Below are positions 57,300 to 64,000 of a stretch of DNA of 64,000 nucleotides, piece after piece. A program made the position numbers and the translations under genes. Numbering within the stretch: the stretch's first letter is position 1; each line of letters starts with the position of its first letter. The notes below the pieces were generated by a model. The model searched no databases and had not been told where the DNA came from. It saw only the letters and a list, made by a program, of their open reading frames with translations. Origin of the DNA: Cephalotrichum gorgonifer (taxonomy: Eukaryota > Ascomycota > Sordariomycetes > Microascales > Microascaceae). The stretch covers positions 2,853,728 to 2,917,727 of the forward strand of contig ONZQ02000003.1 in NCBI GenBank assembly GCA_900312665.1. The letters are read 5' to 3'.

Positions 57300-58947
57300 A
57301 TGGACAAGGTTAGTGGTGATGCTGGCGGCCACCCAGCTGAGCCTACTGTCTCCCATCACGATGCCAAGGACGAGGCGACGGCCAGCGCGGCCCAAGAAGA
57401 ACACGACCTCACGCTCAGCCATGTCATGGGGAACCACAAGGCTGTCGTCTGGTGGTGCTTCTACTGGGCGATGTGCGCTGTCGGCTGGTGAGTTTCCCAG
57501 TCCCTTTCACACTCCGCCCCCTTATAACACGAGATACCAGCGCCGGCTGACTGACCACAACTGTAGGGGCTTCGACGCGCAGATCAATGGCGCTATGATC
57601 TCCGTCGCAGCATTTAGACGGGACTTTGGCTACGTTCTCGACGGCGAGGCCATTCTCCCCGCCTCCTGGCAGACTGCCTTCAACATGATCTCGACTGTCG
57701 GCCAGTTCTTCGGCGGCTTCCTCTGCAGCCATGTAGCCGATCGCATCGGCCGGAAGAAATCCCTCCTCCTAGGCTGCGTTATCGCCAGCGCCGGCATCGC
57801 TGGGGAGATTGCGTCATACCACCGCGTCGCCTTCCTTGTCTCGAAGGGTGTACTGGGCGTAGGACTGGGATTCTACCTAACGCTTGCGCCGCTCGCGTGT
57901 AGCGAGATGGCTCCTGTTTCCCTGAGAGGCTTCGCTACGGCGGGAGTTAATCTAGGAATCGCAGTCGGACAGCTCCTATCTAACGCCGTTGTAAAGGCGT
58001 TCGGCGAGTGGGACGACCGCTGGGCGTATCGTGGCCCCTTTGCGACGCAACTCTTCTTCGCCGTCTTCCTTCTTGCGTGCCTGCCCTTCTCCCCCGAGTC
58101 GCCCTGGTATCTGGCTCGCAAGGGCAAGAAGGAGGATGCAGCCAGGGCTATACGGAAGCTATTCGGCCAGGACTACGACGCTGAGAAGAGGCTACTTGCC
58201 ATCACGGCCACCATTGAAGAGGAGGCGGTCCAGAGGAGTGCCGAGCCGGGTTTTATCGAGTGCTTCAAGGGTACAAACCTCATTCGCACTGGCATCTCAA
58301 CCGGCGTCTTCCTCTGCCAACATCTCGTCGGCATTGTTTTCGTCCTCGGCTATTCGACCTACTTCTTCCAGCTCGCCGGCCTCGACGTCTCCAAGTCATT
58401 TGACCTCAGCGTCGGCGTTACCGCGTGCGGCGTGGCGGGTAACATCGCCAGCTGGTTCGTCGTGGAGCGGTACGGACGACGAGTCATTTTCCTTTCGGGC
58501 ATGGGGATCTCGACGACCCTGCTGCTCCTGATCGGTATCATGGACGTGGTTCCGACAAGTGGGGCCAGCTGGGTCCAGGCCGCTTCTACCGTAGTTTACG
58601 CGTTCGTCTACTTCCTGACCATCGGCGCCATGGCCTTTGCCATCCTCGGCGAGGTCTCTAGTACCGCGCTTCGAGCCAAGACCATCTCCCTCGCCACGGC
58701 AACGCAGGCCATATGTGGCCTGGTCGTTAATATCGCAGTCCCCTACCTTATCAACCCCGATGAGGCCAACCTCAAGGGGAAGGTGGGTTTCATCTTTGGC
58801 GGACTGGCTGCGCTCGGGACTATTGGCAGCTGGTTCTACGTCCCCGAGCTCAAGGGCAAGAGGTTCGACGAGATCGATAGGTTGTTCTCCGCGAGGGTGC
58901 CGCCGCGGAAGATGGGAGACTACCAGGACCGTCATCTGGAGGAGTAG
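57300..58947 (+). CDS. MFS sugar transporter, MAL/alpha-glucoside permease type
   Basis: Exons 57300..57487 and 57567..58947 give 1569 nt and 522 aa, full length. A hydrophilic N-terminus is followed by helix 1 with WGFDAQINGAMISV, then DRIGRKKSLLLG, LTLAPLACSEMAPVSLRGF, PESPWYLARKGKKEDA, YFFQLAGLD, ERYGRRVIFL, GEVSSTALRAKT and VPELKGKRFDEIDRLF. PESPWYL and the QINGAM region are typical of yeast and fungal maltose/alpha-glucoside-type permeases. Plasma membrane, proton-coupled by family. The substrate could be any oligosaccharide. It stands upstream of a regulator and an intracellular GH5 hydrolase on the same strand, with a shared promoter motif. Confidence 0.93.
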
Positions 58948-59390
58948 GGGTGAATCTCAGGGGCTTCATTGGTCCACGCTGAGGCCCGTCAGCCGCGGAG
59001 GACCGAGGGTCACCTCCCAGCTTGGCTGGGGTGGCTTTGCACTGCTACCTCTATTTGGGAAGTGTCAGGGGGGGATATGAGTCTACGGAGATACGGTGCT
59101 AAAAGAGATGAATCAATAACAATTTTTTCCATCGAATCATAAACACTGAACTGCTACTCAAAGTGTCGTCCCAGTATTGTACGATGCCACAGGCCGAAGG
59201 CCACAAAGCTTCTCGGATAGGGAATATTGCCTGAATCAGCAGGGGTAGAAGAAAGGGAAGACAAAACCCACGAGACCGCAAAGTAATGCCGACGAACGGC
59301 CGACCCGAGAGGAGTTTGGCATCGAGGAGTTCGTGCATTCCCCACGGTTCAAGACCCGAGCTGCGGGGAAGCCCCACATAAACTCTTCGA

Positions 59391-59403
59391 GCGACACTCC
59401 CCG
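59391..59403 (-). promoter_or_regulatory. Cluster motif copy 2
   Basis: GCGACACTCCCCG on the plus strand, the complement of CGGGGAGTGTCGC, 211 bp upstream of the regulator ATG. Confidence 0.75.
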
Positions 59404-59472
59404 ATCTCGTTAATTGGATGGTGGCTTAGGGTACTCCACTAACTCCAACTATAAGCGGGTCCATATATGCGA

Positions 59473-59485
59473 GCGATACTCCCCG
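59473..59485 (-). promoter_or_regulatory. Cluster motif copy 3
   Basis: GCGATACTCCCCG on the plus strand, the complement of CGGGGAGTATCGC, 129 bp upstream of the regulator ATG and 82 bp from copy 2. Confidence 0.75.
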
Positions 59486-59613
59486 GATATTCTCCTCTAT
59501 CCCAATCCCACCCTCCCCAGCTTTTCTGTCCATCATTACCCCAGTCGCCGCCACCAAAAGAGACCGCCTGCATATCAGGGAAGGCAACACCTCCCCACCG
59601 CCCAGCCCGGAAC

Positions 59614-61437
59614 ATGATCCAATCGGTAGCCCATAATGAGGACCGGCGCCCCGGGAAACGACCCGCTGCAAGGGGAACCGCGTTCTACCCGCGGAAGAGA
59701 GCCAACACGGCATGTCAGGTGTGTCGAGCGAGGAAGACCAAGTGCGACAACCGGAAGCCGGCCTGCTCCTACTGCCTGAGCGTGGGCGCGACGTGTATCC
59801 AGTCGTCCGTGGACCTTTCGTCCTTCGACCCGGCGAGTTTGAAGATTCTCGAGCGGCTGGATGATCTGGAGAGGTTAATGAGGAATACGCGTAATGGCGA
59901 CAGTATTGAGACACTGGAAGATGCACCGCTCTCTCCTTCCGAGACGACACGAAGGTCTACCGTCCAGTGCGAGGTCTCTACAAATGTCGTCGTTCCTACT
60001 CAGACAGATATCTCTTTGAGGAGTATTCTTCCAGAAAAGCTGGAGAGCCTGCTCCAGTGGCCAGCTTTCTCCAAATACACTCCGCCGCAGGCCATGATGC
60101 AAAGCCCGCGGATACCCTCGAATTCGTCCCCCCCGACTGACACCACACTCGGGAGGCTTCTAGACATGAACATGCACGAGATCAACGGACTACTGGATAG
60201 CTTCTTCATCCACGTGCACTGTAAGAACCCCATCTTCGACGAGATATCGACACGCCGTCTCGTCATCACCGTCATCCTAGAGGGCATTGACTGGTCCGCC
60301 AACTCGTGCCTGGCCTTGATAATATGCGCACTGGGCAAGATATCCACGCCCTTCGGCCCTAACTCCATCGACACGAGTCCTGGCTCACCCGCCTACAATG
60401 AATCCCAATGCCTCTTCCACGCCGCTCAGAGGAGAATCGGCGTCCTCCTCTGCGAGACGGACATCATCGGCACCCAGTGCCTCTTCCTCTCCGGGGTCTA
60501 CGCGATGTGCATCTTCCAGCCGTTCCACGCGTGGCGCTTCTTCTCACAGGCCCTTGCGGCGTGCCAGAACCTGCCGTTCCTCCGGAGGGCCTACAACATG
60601 CCCGAGCTCCCGGCTTCCGCTTCTGCGACGGGTGCGGAGGGAGGGGCGGACGAGACGCGCGAGCAGGCGGTCTACTGGTCCGCGTGGAAATCCGAGCGGG
60701 AGCTCCGGCGCGAGCTCGTCCTCCCGGACTTTGACCTCCCGCAGGCGAACCTATACCCGCCCTTCTTCCCCACCCCGCCCCAGCTCCTCGGGACCATGGA
60801 CTCGGCGCGCCAGAGGTCGTCCTGGCTGTTCTACCTCGCCGAGATCTCTCTCAACAGGCTGTACAGCAGGGTCTGCAGCGAGGTCTCGGCGCTGCACGCG
60901 TCCTCGACCTCCGACTCGGCGTTTCTGGATTCGCTGGCGAGGATGGTGCCGGAGCACGAGGCGCAGCTGCACCAGTGGTCCGATAACCTGCCGCCCGAGT
61001 TCTCCGTGCGGACGGTCCCCGAGGAGAACGACGACGCCTGCGGCTTTGTGCTGCGTGGGCATTTTGTCAACCTATTCGAGACGCTGAGTTGGCCTTTTGT
61101 TATGGCTCATATCACGCGCGTGCAGGCCGGGGGTATCTCTCCGGAGTGGGAATGGCGGTTGGCGGAGGAGGGACTGAGGGTCCATCTTCGCCGGATATGT
61201 GTCAATGAGCCCGGGTTTAGGTATAGGCACCACGGGACGTGGTTCATGGTTCGAACAGTTGCCCGTAGTGCCATGGTCTTGCTGGCGGCTGGGCTGTTGG
61301 GGTGCGAGATGCCGCGCAGGTGGCGGGGCGCCGTAGAGCAGGTCGTGGAGCTGTTGGGCTTTTGGGAGGAGGAGATGCCCGAGCTGGCGGGGTGGAAGGG
61401 GTTTATGCAACAGATTCTGATGGATATTGCTGAGTGA
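59614..61437 (+). CDS. Zn2Cys6 transcription factor of the sugar cluster
   Basis: One exon, 607 aa from the ATG at 59614. The frame is open further up to 59467, but those codons overlap the motif-bearing promoter. The zinc cluster uses Cys 34, 37, 44, 51, 54, 61 (CX2CX6CX6CX2CX6C), preceded by a basic stretch PRKRANTA and followed by a linker and short coiled coil (LKILERLDDLERLM). The fungal-specific middle homology region is clear: FFIHVHCKNPIFD, ALIICALGKI, AAQRRIGVLL, QCLFLSGVYAMCIFQPFHAWRFFSQAL, QAVYWSAWKSERELRRELVLP. The same 13-bp motif lies twice in its own promoter and once before each neighbour, so it is the likely activator of the trio and of itself. Confidence 0.92.
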   Translation: MIQSVAHNEDRRPGKRPAARGTAFYPRKRANTACQVCRARKTKCDNRKPACSYCLSVGATCIQSSVDLSSFDPASLKILERLDDLERLMRNTRNGDSIETLEDAPLSPSETTRRSTVQCEVSTNVVVPTQTDISLRSILPEKLESLLQWPAFSKYTPPQAMMQSPRIPSNSSPPTDTTLGRLLDMNMHEINGLLDSFFIHVHCKNPIFDEISTRRLVITVILEGIDWSANSCLALIICALGKISTPFGPNSIDTSPGSPAYNESQCLFHAAQRRIGVLLCETDIIGTQCLFLSGVYAMCIFQPFHAWRFFSQALAACQNLPFLRRAYNMPELPASASATGAEGGADETREQAVYWSAWKSERELRRELVLPDFDLPQANLYPPFFPTPPQLLGTMDSARQRSSWLFYLAEISLNRLYSRVCSEVSALHASSTSDSAFLDSLARMVPEHEAQLHQWSDNLPPEFSVRTVPEENDDACGFVLRGHFVNLFETLSWPFVMAHITRVQAGGISPEWEWRLAEEGLRVHLRRICVNEPGFRYRHHGTWFMVRTVARSAMVLLAAGLLGCEMPRRWRGAVEQVVELLGFWEEEMPELAGWKGFMQQILMDIAE

Positions 61438-61836
61438 ATAAGAGAAAGTGTTTTGTAAGAGTGGGTGGGAGGTAGTTTTTGGTGTCTTACCTGCATATAA
61501 GAAGGTATTTCCGGCTTGTGGGTCAGGGATCTATCATGACGTAGGCCTTCAGTGGGGCGCGTCTGTCTTTCGGCCGGGGAGTGTCGCTCAAGGTGCCCCA
61601 TGAGATGAGATCCACCCACCATGGCGGGGCCAAGGGCGATAACCCGCGACCGGCTACGAGTAAGAGGCGGCATGCGCACGCAGTAGTTGGCCTTGTTCTA
61701 CTTATAAAGGGACTGTAAACTCGGGATCATGTCCAACTTCTCTGACATGAAACTCTTTACACCATCCTTACTCCCTTAACCAAAGACAACTTCATTCCTT
61801 TCACAAAAACCTCAAAAAATCCACCACTCCCAGACT
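61438..61836. promoter_or_regulatory. GH5 gene promoter
   Basis: 0.4 kb with cluster motif copy 4 and a short CA-rich leader before the ATG. Confidence 0.6.
61575..61587 (+). promoter_or_regulatory. Cluster motif copy 4 (CGGGGAGTGTCGC)
   Basis: Fourth copy, 250 bp upstream of the GH5 ATG. Confidence 0.75.
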
Positions 61837-63324
61837 ATGACCATCAGCGTAGACGCATCCCCAAGCGGTGGCGGAAACCCCAACCCCGCGTGCACCATGC
61901 TGCGCGTGGATGGGACCCGCATCGTCAACGCATCTGGCGAGACCGTCCTGCTCAAGGGCACCGCGATAGGCGGCGCCCTGAACATGGAGAATTTTATATC
62001 GGGCTTCTCTGGTCATGAGCACGAGCACCGTGCGCAGATGGCCTCCGTGCTGGGCGCCGACAAGGCGGCCTTCTTCTTCGACCGCCTCATCCACCACTGG
62101 TTCACTGACGCCGACGCCGCGTACTTTGCCTCACTGGGTCTCAACTGCATCCGCATCCCCTTCAACTACCGCCACTTCATCGACGACATGAACCCGGGCG
62201 TCATAAAGCCTGAGGGCTTCGCCCTCCTCGACCGCTGCGTGGAGATCTGCGCGCGGCACAACCTCTTTGTAGTACTTGACTTGCACGCCGTCCCCGGCGG
62301 CCAGAATCAGGACTGGCACTCCGACTCGGGCATATCCAGGGCCATGTTCTGGGACTTCAAGGACCACCAGGACAGGGCGATCCAGCTCTGGGAGGCCCTG
62401 GCCGCGCATTACAAGGGGAATCCCGTTGTGGCGGGGTATAACCCACTCAACGAGCCCGCAGACCCGCACAAGACCGCCTCGGGCGCCGACGGGGCGAGAC
62501 TCGTGGCGTGGTATGAGAAGGCTGAGAAGGCGATACGCGCCGTGGACCCGGATCACATGTTGTTCGTCGACGGGAATACGTACGCCATGGATTTCCGAGC
62601 GTTCCCGGAGCGGCCGCTCCCTAACACCGTCTACGCCATCCATGACTACAGCTTCTTCGGGTTCCCAATCGGAGAGCAGTACGAGGGGACTCAGGAGCAA
62701 AAGGATAAGCTGCGCGCTCAACTTTTGCGTAAGATCGAGTTCATGCGCGAGAAGGGCGTACCGGTGTGGAACGGGGAGTTCGGCCCCGTGTACCAGGACG
62801 AGAGGAAGGAGGGGGCCGAAGGGGTGGAGGTTAATAAGAAGAGGTTCGCGATGTTGGAGGAGCAGCTGAAGCTCTACCGTGAGTACGGTATCAGCTGGTC
62901 CATCTGGCTATACAAGGACATCGGGTACCAGGGCATGGTGTACGTGGACCCGGAGTCGGCGTATATGCGGCTCATCCGGCCGTTCGTGGAGAAGAAGCAG
63001 CGGCTGGGACTGGACTTCTGGGGGGTGGTGAACAAGGACGGGGTGAAGCACCTGTACGAGCCTTTCGCGGCGGGGTTGAAAGAGATGATTCCTGAGGCTT
63101 ATAGAAACACGAGGTACCCCAGAATATGGACCTTTGAGAGGCAGTTAGAGAGGGTGGTCAGGGAGTGTTTGCTCAGTGAGTATGTTGGGTGGGAGATGGC
63201 GGAGCTGTTTAGGGGGAAGGGGGAGGAGGAGCTCGAGGAGCTGGCAGGGAGCTTTGCGTTCGAGAAGTGTAAGATGAGGGAGGAGCTGAACGAGATTCTG
63301 AGAAAGGATGCGGCCAGGAAGTGA
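61837..63324 (+). CDS. Glycoside hydrolase family 5, intracellular
   Basis: One exon, 495 aa, no signal peptide. The family fold is plain: LRVDGTRIVNASGETVLLKGTAIGG at the start, CIRIPFNYRHF, VVLDLHAVPGGQNQDWHSD, the acid/base Glu206 in GYNPLNEPAD, VYAIHDYSFFGFP, and the nucleophile Glu314 in VWNGEFGP. A C-terminal extension of about 100 charged residues follows the barrel. GH5 enzymes cut beta-glycosidic bonds in glucans, mannans or glycosides. Without secretion the substrate must be imported, which fits the sugar transporter three genes up. The subfamily cannot be fixed by eye. Exo-beta-glucanase-like and glycosidase-like subgroups both fit. Confidence 0.9.
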   Translation: MTISVDASPSGGGNPNPACTMLRVDGTRIVNASGETVLLKGTAIGGALNMENFISGFSGHEHEHRAQMASVLGADKAAFFFDRLIHHWFTDADAAYFASLGLNCIRIPFNYRHFIDDMNPGVIKPEGFALLDRCVEICARHNLFVVLDLHAVPGGQNQDWHSDSGISRAMFWDFKDHQDRAIQLWEALAAHYKGNPVVAGYNPLNEPADPHKTASGADGARLVAWYEKAEKAIRAVDPDHMLFVDGNTYAMDFRAFPERPLPNTVYAIHDYSFFGFPIGEQYEGTQEQKDKLRAQLLRKIEFMREKGVPVWNGEFGPVYQDERKEGAEGVEVNKKRFAMLEEQLKLYREYGISWSIWLYKDIGYQGMVYVDPESAYMRLIRPFVEKKQRLGLDFWGVVNKDGVKHLYEPFAAGLKEMIPEAYRNTRYPRIWTFERQLERVVRECLLSEYVGWEMAELFRGKGEEELEELAGSFAFEKCKMREELNEILRKDAARK

Positions 63325-63532
63325 GATTCCCTAGCTAAAGGAGGAGGTTGTCCAGGTAAAACAGATTTTAAGGGTCAAACTACGCAGGTGGAAAGCTCTC
63401 CCAATTTACCTCTGCGCAGCTACCATGGGCATCGATAGATTTGCGTATATAACAATAGACTCCACTGGTACCACACCGACGACCATCATTCATGCACGGC
63501 CCGTTTCGACTCTGAAACACCATACTTCTTAT
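63325..63532. other. Convergent 3' spacer
   Basis: Short spacer with no gene. Confidence 0.5.
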
Positions 63533-64000
63533 TCATACCCTCTTAGCTGGCCTGAGCCACTCCTCCATGCCTGGTGGCCAGTAAACCCGCCCATCGGGTC
63601 CGCCCATACCCCTCTCTTCCTCCGACACAATCACCGCCGGTATTCCCAGGTCGATATCTGTATCTCCATTCCCGAGGGCCCTCTGCTTCTTCGTAAGTTT
63701 TCTAGGCGGCCTAGCGGGCCTGCTTTCGTCACCCCTCTGATGCGGGATAATGTCCCCAATCTTTTCAAACCCAGGGAGCTTGAAAGTCCGCATGAGTTCC
63801 AGAACCGCTTGTTCCTTGTCTTTCGCCTCGATCATAAGGTCCATGGTCGGGTCGCAAGGTGGCAGGGTCATGACGCGAGGCGAGTGCTTCCGTCTCTGCC
63901 GCGCGGTTATGGCCCCCGGGGCCGGCTCGGAGTAGTGCATTTTCTGGGTGATTCCTTTCCTCTTCCACGTTTTAGCAATGTCGTCATAGAGGTTCATGAT
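63533..64000 (-). CDS. uve1: UV-damage endonuclease (UvdE/Uve1), C-terminal part, partial
   Basis: The open frame runs from the right edge to a stop at 63533, at least 155 codons, so the gene start lies outside the window. DLMIEAKDKEQAVLELMRTFKLPGF is the typical end of the UvdE TIM-barrel domain. SEPAPGAITARQRRKHSPRV just before it matches the loop in which H-Y-S-E-P occurs. A basic tail (PRKLTKKQRAL) and a short acidic end follow. The enzyme nicks DNA 5' of UV photoproducts in the nucleus or mitochondrion. The call rests on the C-terminus alone. Confidence 0.75.
   Translation of the reverse strand: MMNLYDDIAKTWKRKGITQKMHYSEPAPGAITARQRRKHSPRVMTLPPCDPTMDLMIEAKDKEQAVLELMRTFKLPGFEKIGDIIPHQRGDESRPARPPRKLTKKQRALGNGDTDIDLGIPAVIVSEEERGMGGPDGRVYWPPGMEEWLRPAKRV

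Larger units (their letters stand above)
58948..59613. promoter_or_regulatory. Promoter of Zn2Cys6 gene with two cluster motifs
   Basis: 0.67 kb between transporter and regulator. It holds cluster motif copies 2 and 3. Confidence 0.6.

Noticed and set aside
62131..62721. 196-codon minus frame opposite the GH5 gene
   Set aside because: It is a shadow of a strongly supported single-exon gene.
1..64000. Search for PKS, NRPS, terpene synthase, intact transposase, rRNA and CRISPR arrays
   Set aside because: No signature motif of any of these was seen on either strand.

Overview
The window is nuclear DNA of a filamentous ascomycete (Pezizomycotina). The evidence is the many short GT-AG introns (about 50-100 bp), the fungus-specific families (Zn2Cys6 regulators, HET domain, Pth11-like rhodopsin-domain receptor, ERG5-type P450, amadoriase, MAL-type and DAL5-type transporters) and the GC-rich coding sequence. 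Genus and species cannot be read from it. I rebuilt exon structures by hand from splice sites and frame continuity. Every multi-exon model given closes in frame.

Layout. 0.3-2.0 kb: a seven-helix Pth11-like receptor (-). 2.0-4.8 kb: no gene. 4.8-21.5 kb: a catabolic or secondary-metabolism-like block with a pisatin-demethylase-like P450 (+), an ERG5-like C-22 sterol desaturase P450 (-), a Zn2Cys6 regulator (+), a two-Rossmann FAD monooxygenase (+), a DAL5-type MFS transporter (-), a second Zn2Cys6 regulator (+) and a 3-hydroxyacyl-CoA dehydrogenase (+). No PKS, NRPS or terpene synthase is present. 22.9-31.8 kb: four unrelated genes (a putative myristoylated PPxY protein, a kelch-repeat membrane protein, a HET-domain protein, an F-box-like protein). 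32.2-37.7 kb: a divergent sugar transporter / intracellular GH3 beta-glucosidase pair. 38.2-40.7 kb: a C2H2-type protein (-). 40.7-43.4 kb: gene-poor, with a minisatellite. 43.4-49.8 kb: an SDR (-), an UNC93-like MFS protein (-) and an amadoriase (+). 50.9-56.1 kb: a Zn2Cys6 regulator and a large unknown membrane-anchored protein. 57.3-63.3 kb: a MAL-type sugar transporter, a Zn2Cys6 regulator and an intracellular GH5 hydrolase, all (+). 63.5-64.0 kb: the 3' end of a UV-damage endonuclease gene (-), cut by the window edge.

The strongest new signals are regulatory. A 13-bp element, CGGGGAGTRTCGC, occurs four times, only in the three promoters of the 57-63 kb transporter/regulator/GH5 trio, which marks that trio as a private regulon. 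A palindrome, CGGATCCG, occurs six times, only in the two intergenic regions that flank the DAL5-type transporter, the second Zn2Cys6 regulator and the hydroxyacyl-CoA dehydrogenase. A perfect 15-bp inverted repeat lies in the divergent promoter between the ERG5-like P450 and the first Zn2Cys6 gene. Three CreA-type CTGGGG boxes at exact 10-bp spacing lie upstream of the 34-kb sugar transporter. Together these suggest at least three locally wired nutrient-use modules in one 64-kb stretch.
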